Assembly (NCBI RefSeq): GCF_963966145.1 | Contig: NC_091049.1 | Location: forward strand, 24,490,001 to 24,554,000 | DNA: 64,000 bases | DNA from: Tenebrio molitor | Taxonomy: Eukaryota; Arthropoda; Insecta; Coleoptera; Tenebrionidae | Direction of reading: 5' to 3' | Shown here: one piece after another, positions 45,180 through 56,790 of the stretch | How positions within the stretch are numbered: position 1 is the stretch's first letter | Layout of the letters: each line of letters begins with the position of its first letter | Notes under the pieces: model-generated | What the model was told of the DNA's origin: nothing | Databases searched by the model: none | The model's input: only the letters and a program-made list of their open reading frames with translations | Position numbers and translations under genes: made by a program

Positions 45180-47035
45180 TAAAGTTACGTAATACTCATT
45201 CAAAAGATATTTATGGTCTTTCTGTACCGATTATAAAATGTGTTAAAAATATTCTAATTCCACCTCTTACTAAATTATGTAATTACTGCATTAAAGAAAA
45301 TATTTTTCCTAATTGCTTAAAAATGGCCGTTGTCATTCCACTGCATAAAAAAGGAAATCCAGCTGATATGAATAACTATAGACCTATTTCTCTCTTGCCC
45401 GCTATATCAAAAATTTTTGAAAAATTATTATTTGAACAAATTTTAAATTTTTTGCATGATAACAATTTATTGTCTCCTCAGCAATTTGGTTTTCGTACAG
45501 GATCTTCCACCGTAAAAGCAGTTACTAATTTGGTAGAGAAAATAATAGACTGTTTTGAACGTAAAGATTATTCAACATCTTTCCAGGACTTGAGCAAGGC
45601 TTTCGATTGTGTGTCACATGACATCCTATTGAGGAAACTCTATACGTATAATTTTCATCCGTCGAGTACACGATTAATTTTATCATATTTGAGTGACCGC
45701 AGTCAGTGTGTTAGAATAAACGAAGCATTATCTGATTTTTCACGCATTGTTTATGGGGTGCCACAAGGTTCTATCCTTGGCCCGATTTTGTTTTTAATTT
45801 ATATTAACGATCTATCTTCTTATGTTTCGTGTGCTGATATTACATTGTTTGCCGATGACACTACTGTGAGCAATGCGGAAATATCCATGGAGAATCTTTT
45901 ACTTAAAAAAAATTATAGTATTTCATTAACTGAAGAATGGTTCCTGGCAAATCGACTAAATTTAAACAAAGATAAAACTGTACATATGATGTTTACTTTA
46001 AAACAATTTGTTGGAGGAGTATAATACTCAGGACAAACAAAATATTTAGGAATATATGTCGATGTGCAGTTAACCTGGAATGCACACGGTGAACAAATGG
46101 CTTCTAAAATATCTAGAAATATATATCTATTACGTAATCTAGCTAACAATCTTCCTCTCCAAAGTCTTAGATTAGCATATTTTGCATTAGTGCATTGCCA
46201 TATTGAATACGGTATTTTAATCTGGGGTCACTCAGGTACTCTGTACTGTGTTTTCAATTTGGTTGTAGGTCGTAAAATTTTATGGTACTTTAAGTTAAAG
46301 ATCTTGCGGGGCTTATAAATCCTAGTTTACCACTACCAGGTAATATTTTAAGCAAGGTTGTATTGTACATTTGGTATATTTGCATTGCATTTCAAACCCA
46401 ACCATTGTGCCCGTTAATCGCTCATAATATGCAATAAAATTTTACGACCTACAACCAAATTGAGAATACAATACAGAATTTTCCGGTTGCAAAGAAGGGC
46501 TGTTAGGGTTATTGCCAATCTTGGTTTTAGAGACGATTGTCGGCAACATTTTGCTAAATTGAAAATCTTGACTCTTCCCGCCATATTTATATATAAATGT
46601 TTGGAATATGTTATTAAAAATCCGAAACTATACCCCAAACTATCATCTTATCATCAATACAGTACTAGGTCTCAAGACATTGATCATATATCTCTACGTT
46701 TAGCTAAATCACAAAATGGAATCCACTATTATTGCATTAAATTTTTCAACGCACTTCCGGACTCTCATAAAAATTTACCTCCAAACCAATTTTTAAAGCA
46801 TATAAAAACTTATTTATTAAATAAAATAATTTACTCTTTTGATGAATTTTTAAACAATTTATCTAATGATTTGAAATAGTCAAATTTGTTTTATTTGTTC
46901 TTTTTTATTTATTTATTTTTCTTCTCTCATTACTATTCTTTATGTAATTAATTTTTCTTTCGTTTTGGGCCATGTGTAAGTACTATTTTGTATATTAACA
47001 CGAATAAACAATTATTATTATTATTATTATTATAA
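45180..47035 (+). pseudogene. LINE reverse transcriptase relic 2 (jockey/CR1-like)
   Basis: 45323-46021 is a 233-codon frame with LHKKGNPADMNNYRPISLLP, FGFRTGSSTVKAV, DLSKAFDCVSHDILL, GVPQGSILGPILFLIYINDL and the catalytic LFADDT. A TAA at 46022 follows, then the same frame reads on (YLGIYVDVQLTWNAH, LVHCHIEYGILIWGHS) to a MITE (46243-46475), and resumes at 46476 (FRLQRRAVRVIANLGFRDDC) to the stop at 46877. The 3' UTR ends with AATAAACA and (ATT)n near 47030. The upstream frame begins abruptly at the mariner end, so the 5' half is lost. Confidence 0.85.
46243..46475. mobile_element. MITE in LINE relic 2
   Basis: Inverted ends TTCAATTTGGTTGTAGGTCG followed by TAAAATTTTAT. It splits the ORF between the Trp-Gly-His and FRLQRR regions. 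The duplication is not exact. Confidence 0.75.
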
Positions 47036-47129
47036 TACACACATTAAAAAAAAATCATCAAAATCGGAGCTGTTTCTGAGGATTAAGAAGTAAAAACCTT
47101 CATTGACTCGACTATCGAATAAAATGTTA

Positions 47130-47245
47130 ATTTATCCAGTCCATGAAAACGGTCAGACCTTGTGTACTGAAATCGTGGAAAACCAAAATCTATAATCTCC
47201 AAACTGTATAACTTGTCCTTCAAGAAATCATCAAAGTCTTCCATG
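47130..47245 (-). pseudogene. Possible N-terminus of the Harbinger 2 transposase
   Basis: The minus-strand frame from ATG near 47243 reads MEDFDDFLKDKLYSLEIIDF, then FPRFQYTRSDRFHGLDKLTF. The basic/aromatic F-x-R-S-x-x-F pattern resembles starts of PIF transposases. A weakly similar start (MPDEDFEGDFLE) is at 41877 on the plus strand. Low certainty. Confidence 0.3.
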
Positions 47246-47436
47246 TTGATTTTAAATTTGAAGTCACATTGACATTAATGACATTACATAAACTCTATTT
47301 AAGGGTTAATTCGCCGATTTTGGCTACTTTACTAAACAAAGATTAAAGGTTATTTAAAGTGCGGTGCAAACAAACTTTGCAAATTAAATAATACTTAACG
47401 TTAATCACTGGATTAAAAGTGCGGTGCAACCGGCCA

Positions 47437-48230
47437 TTTAGAGGTTTAGGAAATCGTAAAAATTATCTTAAATCCACCAAGGCAACACTGCAAGGTAATG
47501 ATGTACGAGTATATCTTTGTTTACATTGTACTATCATTTTTGCAATAATTAATTTTTTTGTCTGAAAATTTTTTCCATATTTTTTTCATGTACACTTCTA
47601 TTAAAAAAAAAAAGCGTACACGTATTAAGGTCTACTGTAAATGGGACAATTAATTTAATCATTTCCAAGAAAACGTATTACTGATATTTTGTATGTCAAA
47701 TGTGTGAAAATTGCTTTTATAAATTCTATAAATCTTTAAATTGTAGTTGTTAAATTGCTGAGAGTTGCCTTTTTCTACAAATTTATTAATAAAAGTTTCA
47801 GTTGTGTTTGTAGTATTTGGTAATTCTTCCCTAATAAATAAGGCAAAAAATTTACACACTTTACAATCTCTGAAAAATATATCGATAAAATCCAGCTATC
47901 AGCAGCAGATGTTTAGTTTCAGGTTTCTAAGTAACAGCAATTAAAAGATAGGTTTACAATATGAGAATTTAGCCAAAATTGGGCTCACTACTTGTACGTT
48001 TTTTTTCTGAATAGAACTGTACATTTAAACATCCTCGATATAGTAGCAAGTAGTGAGTGCGCCATTTTCGGGACAACCTTTATATTATACAGTCATTATA
48101 AATGAATGTTCCATCGCAGTTGGCGTTGAAAACCCACACACATTTTGGATGTGCCGCTAGCTTCGCAACGTTAGACAAACTAGTAGGCAGATTGGTATAT
48201 ATTATATGTATAAACTCCATCCATTTTCAA
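47437..48230. other. Unassigned, with mariner-type fragments
   Basis: 47560-47610 and 48000-48085 share pieces with 13140-13250; 48085-48105 resembles the end of MITE F. No gene supported. Confidence 0.45.
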
Positions 48231-48235
48231 TATAC

Positions 48236-48471
48236 GGGGTGATCAAATAGGACTGTTTAAGTTGGTAACACTGAATTGTATTTTAAATCGTATAACAGGA
48301 GTAACTTTCGGTTGTTGATGGCTTGTCGTTGTTAATGCTATACCTACCAGATATTTGTCAAATAAACCAACAAAACATATCCGGTTGCAGTGTTATAAAT
48401 AACCGAAATATAAAATTTTCCTAATTGTACTGCCAACTTAAACAGTCCTTTTTGATCACCCGGTACATTAC
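48236..48471. mobile_element. MITE E, copy 1 (about 235 bp)
   Basis: Inverted ends CGGGTGATCAAA followed by AGGACTGTTTAAGTTGG. An inverted copy at 59562-59794 is nearly identical throughout. Confidence 0.85.
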
Positions 48472-48477
48472 TGTTAG

Positions 48478-49085
48478 GGAATTTTCTTTTTTTGTATTGC
48501 AATGAAAGTGTTTTATTTTTTCTAATATTGAACATTCAAAGCAGACGTTTTGAATTTGTCAAGAAATTTGACACTGTCAAATTATAATTATTGAAAAAAA
48601 TACGATTAAGTTGCGATACCTATTATGTACGCCACAGGCAGGGTTATAAAGAGAAAATGCCTCATTTTGGAGACAAAACAAAGTGTTCACCGGTGTTTTA
48701 AAAACATTTGGGAAGTAAATGGTTCAAATTTGGGGAGGATGCCAGTTTACCGAATGGTTAGGGAGATTTTTGCCGTAAGTTGATAAATCCACTTTTAATT
48801 TAAATTGATCTAGTTAAAATGTTAGCTTCAATCTCCTACAGATATCTAAAGGAAAAGTACAGAGGGGGCACAAGCACAGAATGGAAACGACGCACGATGG
48901 AACAGTGAAGAAATATTTGCGCCGTTGTGCGCTTTTTTTAATTACAAGACCGCCGGGCTCCAGACTTGACTTGACAGGGTTTGTTCCTGAGCACTATTCA
49001 TTTCTAATGCATGGCTTTCACTTTGTGTCCTGCTCTGAAATATTTTTGTTAAAATTTGTTTACGTTACGTAGGTACACCTACTTG
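48478..49085 (+). repeat. Dispersed repeat C, copy 2
   Basis: Matches 24977-25460 with about 130 extra bases at 48855-48985. Confidence 0.7.
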
Positions 49086-49720
49086 CTGGTTTCAATGCCG
49101 GTATTTAATATTAACCTGTAGATACCATATTTTAAGTAAAATATTCAAAACTAGTTTACTTTGCTTGATTACGGGACCCGATTAGAGATTTGTCAAAAAT
49201 GACAATAATCGTACATTATAACCTCTTCAAAATACACATAACCTGAATTATTATTTGTGACATTGCATTTACAATAGAAAAAAGTTGTATCCTATTACAC
49301 CACAAAAGTTACTAAAATCACTAGATTTAGTTGTGTATATTGAAAATGGATGGAGTTTAATTGAAATTTTTTAATAAAAAATTGTCAAAACCTTATCATG
49401 TTGGTATGAGCCATACAGTGATTTTCATGATAATACGATTAGTCACACTGAGTGTCAACATTTTTTTAATCTAACTGACCCTGACGGGCGAGACTTTATT
49501 TCAAATTCGAACAGTATTTCCGCTGATTTCTTATTAAATTTGTTTTGAAAATGAATTCGCGGAAAACAGGTCAGGGAAGTGAAATGAACATAACCTTAAC
49601 AATGACTTGGTGTAAAATGGTTATACAGCTGGTCCATATGTGCACATTTTGGGGTGGTACAGAATGGTTCTTTATTTAATTTTGACATTGACAATTATTT
49701 ATTAAAAAAATTTCACTATA
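49086..49720. other. Unassigned AT-rich sequence
   Basis: No open frame or repeat that I can support. Confidence 0.5.
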
Positions 49721-51785
49721 TATGCCGTTCACGATTATTTTAAACACGCAGTAGGCCAAGATATGTTTTTGTAAGATTGGCATCAGGTCCTGTCAGATGA
49801 CGTTTCGTTTTCAAATATTCGCCTTGTTGCCAATTCCGTCCTTAAGTTAATTAATAATAATTAATCCCTGGGATTTTATCCTTGAACTTCTAATGTTCCA
49901 AAATGCCGAAAGTAATTTCTGCCGATAAGAAAGCGTGTATCAAAAGATCTTTTGGTGAATACAAGAAAGACAGACCAGACTTTACCAATGAACAGATTTT
50001 TGAAAGATTATCACGTATTTTTGAGGTAATTTCTTTTTTAATATGAAATTGATGTAGTAATATTTTATTGCAGGTCGGTAGAAATTCAATAATTGATATA
50101 TTGAAACAAGATTTTGAGCACCTAGAATCCTCCTTTTGTGGTACAAGACCTAAAACTGATAAATTTCTAAATCATGTGTTTCGAAAAGACCTTCAATCTC
50201 TCATTTGGCAATTTAATTCACAAAATCAATATTTTACTTTGGATACACTATTAACAGACTCAAGAGAAAAGTTGGAATTTGAAGGAGGCCGAACTACTTT
50301 GCATAAAATTTTAAAGTCAATCTGTGCGATTCCATTTACACATTGTTATGATTTAGCGATCGATTTTTTAAAATGATTTTTAAAGAGCTTGCTGATTTCT
50401 TAAAGCAAGTTGATGATCTCTACAAGTATATATTTACTAAATTAACTTGATTTTTTTAAATTTTGATTCGGAAGTGATTTTCTAATTCTTAAAAAAATAT
50501 TTAAAACAACCAATTTTCAATGTAACGATCGATATTATAACTATTTGGAAACAGAATCGCACTGAATGTGTTACAAATATCGTTTAGTTAATGGTCAAAA
50601 AATTATATGCGAACAAAAACATGTTGTCGCATCGAAAATCGTTTTTTTTTAAGGAAATTTCTTCAATATCAAAATTCTAGCGAAAACATAATTTTTGTAT
50701 ATCTTGATGAAACATGGGTATACCAAAATGGAAGTAACATTCGTCGATGGGTTCATGAAAAAGGTATAAAAAGCAATCTCTCAAAAATAAAAAGTGAAGG
50801 CAAAAGGTTTACAATCTTACATGCTGGGTGTCGGTTTGGCTTTTTAGGAGGATGTGATCTTTTACTGGATGCAGCGAATAATGACAGAGACTACCACAAA
50901 ACAATGAACGTTATTAGTCAATTAATTCCTGGTTTAGCAAAACTATCATATAAGTGTGTTGTGATAATGGATAATGCACCGTACCATTCAATGCAATTCG
51001 AAAAACTGCCCACGTCGTGTTCCACAAAAGCAAAAATGCAAGAATGGTTAATAAATCACCATGTCCAATTTGAAGCAAATTATACCAAAAATCAGTTGTG
51101 GGAAGTAATAACACCTTTTAGAAGAAATTTTCAGAAACAATACGTTGTAGACAAAATTTGAAATGATCATAGACATGAAGTTCTTAGATTACCCCCATAT
51201 CATTGCCAATACAACCCAATTGAATTGGCGTGGGGGTTGTCTAAGAATTATTATAATAAACACATAAATGAGCAACCCTCAAGTAGAAATAAAGTTGCTG
51301 ATTTATGGTCGGAATCACTTTTGAAATGCACACCCGAAATTTGGCAAAATTATTGTACACATTGCGAAGAATTAATTGCTTCAGATTGGACAAACCACAT
51401 GGGTAATTTTTCGGTTGCTAATATTCCTCCGTTCATTATTTCGTTGGCAGACTTTGATTCAGAATCAGAATCAGACTTTTATAACAGATTAATAACCATT
51501 TAGGAGAATAATTTTTAACTTCTTTTGGTTCAAATATACCTATTAGAAATATTCTCAAACGAGAACTATGCTACAAATATGTGTTTCATTTCAATTAAAA
51601 ATTTAGATTATTGTATTGTATTTAGATGAAATGTGTTTAATTATTTTTAAAATGTAGCAAACCGGCAGCAATGTTCGGTTCAATTATAACCTAAAATAGA
51701 TTTATTATGACAAAGCACAATACTGCCAACTAAAATGTCAGATTTTCATAGATAGTCCGAATTTGAAATAATCGTGAATGGTATA
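49721..51785 (+). mobile_element. Sailor-like element (IS630-Tc1-mariner superfamily)
   Basis: Ends TATGCCGTTCACGATTATTT (49721) and, inverted, AAATAATCGTGAATGGTATA (ending about 51785), TA-type. The ends match those of the two derivatives at 29.7-33.9 kb in their first 13-15 bases, and it carries the fuller transposase relic. About 2.07 kb. Confidence 0.8.
49903..51503 (+). pseudogene. Sailor-like transposase, long D-to-E spacing, broken
   Basis: ATG at 49903 (MPKVISADKKACIKRSFGEY). A short intron is likely (GAG|GTAATT to TTGCAG at about 50025-50073); the frame then runs to a stop at 50376. After a T-run frameshift near 50648 the frame 50607-51161 holds the first catalytic Asp (VYLDETWVYQ) and the second (VVIMDNAPYHS). 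Past a stop at 51161 comes LRLPPYHCQYNPIELAWGLS with the Glu. I count 83 residues between the second Asp and that Glu, versus 34 in Tc1/mariner. This fits the DD82E 'Sailor' group known from animals. The C-terminal acidic tail matches the fragments at 30.2 and 33.2 kb. Confidence 0.75.
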
Positions 51786-52052
51786 TGCATCTTATTTGTA
51801 AACTTGTTAAAACTAGATAATTACGTAATTTGTTGAATGAAGAAACATCTTCGAAGAAGAACTTTCACCGCCCGCGTTACTGGTTACCGGTAAACTAAAT
51901 AATTGATAAGATAATATTCATTTTAGTTTACGAGAGGTGAATTTTCCGGGCGACGAGTTGGAGCGATTAGTTGGAGCGTCGGAAAATACCTCCCGTACAA
52001 CATTTGTATTAAAAATTACTAACATAATTAAATGTTTAATTGTTAAACACTG
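51786..52052. other. Unassigned
   Basis: Short flank between the Sailor-like element and the SINE; no feature recognised. Confidence 0.5.
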
Positions 52053-52056
52053 TTTT

Positions 52057-52483
52057 TTTTTTTTTAAATTGCATTTCCCCTTTCACCACTACTGGCCTAT
52101 CAGGTACCTTGCGGTCGGCTTGTTTTTTTTTTCTCTTTTTTCCTTATGTGGTGCGGCGGGGCTCCGGGGTACTTTCCCCGGCCACCCACGCCCACCCTCT
52201 CTTCTCCTTTCTCCTTTTCTGGACGACACAACACGAATACAACAAACATAACATCCATCCGGGATTCGAACCCTGCCGCCCTCGTGGTGGCGTCGGAAGA
52301 GTGTCGCTCTTCCTTCCACCACCCTACCGTCAGCCCCTGATAGACATACACACACATCCATGGCCCGGCGAAGATTTCTTCCTTGGAAAAAATCCTCCCC
52401 CTTCGGTGAGATTCGAACCCACTAGCGCCGGGACCGCGACCTCGGAGCACTGTCTCCGACAGCCATGCGGCCACCCAGCTACC
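52057..52483 (-). repeat. SINE with two tRNA-like heads, poly(A) tail and TSD
   Basis: On the minus strand it starts GGTAGCTGGGTGGCCGCATG (near 52483) with B-box GGTTCGAATCTC near 52412. A second tRNA-like unit follows with B-box GGTTCGAATCC near 52265 and an AGAGCGACACTCTTC anticodon-arm-like hairpin. It ends in an A-run (plus-strand T-run 52051-52065). CACTGTTTT occurs at both ends (52048-52056, 52484-52492), a 9-bp target duplication. The overlapping long open frames here are artefacts of GC content. Confidence 0.8.
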
Positions 52484-52614
52484 CACTGTTTTGTTAGTTG
52501 ATTCATCTTTATGGAGTGACCATATTGTGTGATTATTTTTGTTAGGCCTACTAGGAATTTGTATTGTCTTTTTAACGGACAAATTGCACCAAATTTAGCG
52601 ATTTTAGGATAGCA

Positions 52615-53079
52615 CCCTAGATTTTCAGATTCGACTATACAAACCTTATATTGTTCAAAAGCTTGTCAAAAAAGCTTTCGACCAGTGCAATAATAAATAC
52701 GGGATGCCATTTGGAAAAAATAAGTTTTTGACATTTTTAGTACGTTATTTTTAAAAAATCGCAGTAGGCATATGCGACTGAGCAGATTCTTGAGTAAACA
52801 CTCGGCAGATGCGCCAAACATTCAGAAATCAAACAACGTCAATCATTTTAATTTATGTGTAACGATTTGGAAGGTACGAATTTTCGAAGAGACCCCTGCA
52901 ATTCGAAATTCTGGTAAAAAAAGCGCCATTGATCAAAAACGATGGCAGATAAGTAAAAACGACCTGTAAAATGTGATTCATAATTTAGCATAGAATTCAA
53001 AAATAAAATCAAACTGGGTAGGTTACGTTTAAAAAAACATAACTTTACTGTTTTTATAATATTGAGACACACTGTATAC
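52615..53079 (+). repeat. Repeat D, copy 2, left part
   Basis: Reverse complement of 33912-34215 (52615-52950) and of 29600-29733 (52970-53079). It is cut at 53079 by LTR B copy 2 and resumes beyond 62504. Confidence 0.8.
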
Positions 53080-53683
53080 TGAAACGTTTCGACTTCCTTG
53101 ACTTTTCCTCAATTATTTTTTTTCTCCCTCATTTGGTGTATTGTTGGCTGCCGCATTCCCTCGGATGAAATTTTACGGAAAAATACGAAACAAAAATAAT
53201 GAGAAAAGAAATATTTATGGATCCTACGTTATGTTTTATTTTTCGTTTTGTTTAATTAGGTTCTAACGAGTGGCCGTACCTTCGGAAGGTTTTTCCAAAT
53301 AGAATTAAAACGATTGAGCACACTTCACTTAAATTTTATTGAACAGATAATCGAGTGTGTTGGTGTTTGGTCCCAACAAATTATAGAAATAAATAAATGA
53401 ATTTAATAACAGAAGTTGGTGGAAATTTGACCCAATGACATTTGACTCGCGGCCCAGGAATTGAGATCTGACTAATGGGCCAATTTCAAGTCGAGTTACA
53501 ACCGGGACAAACTACGTTTCCCATGGCAACGTTGCAAATAAATTTACAACCGATTTCAAGTTCGAATTGTCGCGCGATTTGCATCTGCTATTTGCAACTA
53601 CCTATTGGACGGTTGTAAGCAGTTGCATTCTGTTCTGTCATTTTTACACCGTGAAAATGGCTGCAGCTAGGCAGGTCTTGGCC

Positions 53684-54034
53684 AAGGAGTACAGAATAAT
53701 AGGGAGGGAACATAAGCTAGCTTATGGGCGCGGTAAATTGAAGCGGTGAGGGACAAGGAAACGGGCGCAATTTTATGCAACCCGTGAGGTACGCCCCAGT
53801 TAACACTACTTGAGATGTTGGGAATTAACAATAAAACTGCAGGAAAATAAAACACTATATTTTTTTTTTGCATCACAAATGTATTCAGAGTATGAGAAAC
53901 TAGAAAACCACATTAAATATCACAACGCAACTGATTTTATTCACTTTCTTGGGGCGTACTAATAGCAGACATGCGCATTAAGGCGGCTTCACTCGACCGG
54001 CCGCATGTCCCCTCCCTATTATTCTATACTCCTT
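53684..54034. mobile_element. 351-bp MITE in exon 1 of the Harbinger gene, 10-bp TSD
   Basis: Inverted ends AAGGAGTAYAGAATAATAGG, flanked by GGTCTTGGCC (53674-53683, 54035-54044). A 9-10 base duplication suggests a MULE-type transposase. A second, interrupted copy starts at 11306. Confidence 0.92.
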
Positions 54035-55411
54035 GGTCTTGGCCGCTTTAGTTGTGGATGAATTAGTTAATCGTGGTGATAGCGACAGTGACGAAGAAGA
54101 ACAAAAGTTAGCAAGAATACCTTTTAGTATTCAGGAGATGTCGGAGAGAAATCTCTTCCAGAAAACACGCCTGGACCGTCGTGTTTTCAATTATGTGCTG
54201 GAAGTTCTAACACCAAGTTTGGAACGAAATACAAGGCGAGGACGTTACGAACATCTCACACCTACGCATAAATTATATGTTGCATTGCAGTTTTATGCTT
54301 CGGGTGGATTTCAATGGTTAGTTGGAGGCAGTTCAAGAATTTCACAATCAGCTGTTTCAAACGCGATCAGTGAAGTGACTAGCGCTCTAGTAGCCGTCTC
54401 GCAGCAGTTTATTCGTTTTCCAACTGCCAGAGAATTCACCGAAGTTAAACAGGCATTTTACCAACTAGGGTTGACCCAGCATGGAGTTGGATTTCCAAAT
54501 GTACTGGGAGTAATCGATTGTACACATTGTAGAGTGCAAGCACCCAGCAATGCCCCGGAACAATATTTTAACAGGCATCTCTACCATTCGATCAATGTTC
54601 AATTACCTAATTGCGGGACCAGATTTGAAAATTTACAATGTTTTTGCCGAGTTCCCAGGTTCAAATCATGATTCATACATCTGGCGAAATTCAGCTGTAC
54701 GGAATGCATTTGAAGAGGGTGGTACTTTTCCTGAAGGTTGGTTAGTTGCGCACTCCGGGTACCCCCAGGAACCGTGGATTATGACACCAGTGGCAAATGC
54801 AACATCACCGGCAGAACATTTGTACAATTCTGTGCACATTTCCACCAGAAACCCAATTGAAAGAACAAATGGTGTTTTAAGGCTGGGATTTCAAGTGACC
54901 GTTACGGCTTACTAGAGAATGACCCATGACATGCTGCCACCTACTTAGGGATAGCTAAAGTAATTTCTTGTGCGGTCCGAAGCGGTTCCCTACCGTAAAG
55001 TCACTAAAAAGGTATCTTTTTACTGACGTTACCCCACCCCTACTCTAATAGTGCTTATCACAATGGACATAAGCTTGACATAAGGCATAAAAAATTCATG
55101 ATACATGCAGTGGATATACTATTAATTTTTACGTAACTTATGAGAAGTGACCTCAGTGAACATTATTGTTGTGTACAAAAAGACATGAAGAATCATATTC
55201 GAGTTATATGGACACATAAATTATTTTCCAATTGCCCAAATTTACAAATTATTCTTAGGTATCTCTTATGTATTTCTTATGTCTTATGTCCATTGTGAAT
55301 AAGCACTAAGCATTGCGGCAAAATACAAAAAAGGCGGTTCTTCTTTTATACTGCTTTGTGCTGTGTTTGCTTCGATATTGTGGTTTGTTTGTGTAAACCG
55401 AGGTGTAAACC

Positions 55412-56336
55412 ATGGGGCGATTAGTACTTTCAAAGCAAAAAAAACGTTCAAAACACGCGAGATCAGCGAAAATTTCTGCTGCAAGAAAATTAGCTGTAAA
55501 AGAAATTTTAGATAAAATAATTTCTTCCAGTAAGTTTATAAATTATTATTATAAATAAATAATAAAAGTAATAAAATAGCTGTATCGGTTATTTACTCCT
55601 TTGTCATTTTTTCATTTTTCGTAGTAGTCGGAGATGAGAGCAACGTACTATCGGTGGACATAAAAAACTGGGACAAACATCAAATTTGTATAAAGTCAAA
55701 ATTCAAAAATATACATTGTGTAAATTTGGCTTTTTACAAATAAGGTTATGAAAATTATGACATATTGTCAAAAACATCAAGTTAAAGTTCAGTTCTTTAA
55801 TGACAATTTTAATTTTGAGTGACAATTCAAAAGTCTGAGACACAATGAGCAAATTTTGGATGTCCCAACTTTTAATGTCCACCGATAGTACCTACCAAAA
55901 TTAGCAGAAGTCCAAAATCATCCGTTAATTTCTGTCAATAACGATGATGTTTCAAAGAGTGAAGAATATAATTTTACTTGGGGTTCAGTAGCAGATTATT
56001 ACACCAACATTTATTTTAGAGTAAATAGTCATCAATTCTCAATCGCTACAGAAAAAGAGATTCCTAAGTTAAATGGCTAGTGAGTACTTACAAATGTAAT
56101 GTTTGTGACGAATGTGTATCAATACAAACCGAAAAAGTCACAGAGGATTCCGAATCTGTTGTCATTACTTCTGCTGTGTTGGGGACTCTTGCAACCGGGA
56201 GTAGTTATGCCTATTTGGTAGAACGTCTAAGTATTTTAGACATTCCACCTTTATCCGGACGACATTTTTTTGACACTCAAAGAAGACTCGGCTTTGTAAG
56301 TAGAGGTAATTTGAATAGAGAAGAATCTGTCACGTG
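55412..56336 (+). pseudogene. Transposase relic of the TTAA element
   Basis: A first exon at 55412-55529 (MGRLVLSKQKKRSKHARSAK, basic) ends in a strong donor (CCA|GTAAGT). After a MITE, frames read YNFTWGSVADYYTN and then, one base out of phase, YKCNVCDECVSIQTEKV and LGTLATGSSYAYLVERLSIL, DIPPLSGRHFFDTQRRLG. The CxxCxxC start followed by a G-rich helix and a short 'LxIPxLSxxxFF' segment resembles insect Mutator-like or Kolobok transposases. Catalytic part not found. Confidence 0.45.
55648..55888. mobile_element. Small TA-type MITE
   Basis: Inverted ends CTATCGGTGGACAT-AAAA, TA on both sides. It interrupts the coding relic. Confidence 0.8.
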
Positions 56337-56403
56337 ATCTTTGCAATTTTGTTGTAATCATTATCAGTCTCAAAATGAATTTTACTTGTCAAGAACTTAA
56401 TAC

Positions 56404-56508
56404 GGGGTCATTATAAATGATTGTACCATAGTAGGTGGCTGTGCGCTATGCTTTAGGTGCGCCGCTACGCCCACTAGTTGTTACAAACATTTATAATGAC
56501 CCCGTATA
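56404..56508. mobile_element. MITE F, copy 2
   Basis: Inverted relative to 39744-39846; ends ACGGGGTCATTATAAATG on both sides. Confidence 0.85.
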
Positions 56509-56529
56509 TGTACTATATTAATTAGATTT

Positions 56530-56790
56530 AATTTCCGAGTTCTAGATTTTTAAATTCGACTATAAAAACCCTATACCATTGGAAAGCTTGTCAAAAAAGC
56601 TTTCGACTAGTGCAATTATAAATACAGAGTGCCATTTGAAAAAAAAAGTTTTTGACATTTTTAGTTGAGTAAACACTCAACAGATGCAGCAAACATTCAG
56701 GAATCAAACAGCGTCAATTATTTTAATTTATGTATAACGATTTGGAAGGTACAAATTTTCGAACGGACCCCTGCAATTCGGCGAGGTAAA
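56530..56790 (+). repeat. Repeat D, partial third copy
   Basis: Follows 52615-52925 from TTCGACTATA to GCAATTCG with scattered changes and a gap near 56665. Confidence 0.7.

Larger units (their letters stand above)
40234..47436. mobile_element. Outer PIF/Harbinger-like element 2, heavily invaded
   Basis: Ends TGGCCAGTTGCACCGCA (40234) and, inverted, TGCGGTGCAACCGGCCA (ending 47436), with TTTA on both outer sides (Harbinger elements duplicate 3 bases such as TTA). A second inverted pair (AGTCGAGTCAAT, CTTCTTAATCCTCAGAAACAGCT) at about 42290-42375 and 47045-47125 lies inside. The Myb/SANT-like relic at 41010-41260 supports the class. Everything else inside is later insertion. Confidence 0.6.

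Noticed and set aside
52040..52582. Overlapping frames of 90-160 codons at 52.04-52.58 kb
   Set aside because: They run through tRNA-like heads and a T-run of a SINE; no coding signal.
54033..54671. Start of the HARBI1-like protein at 54037
   Set aside because: No ATG there; the true start is at 53657 and the gap is a MITE with a 10-bp duplication.
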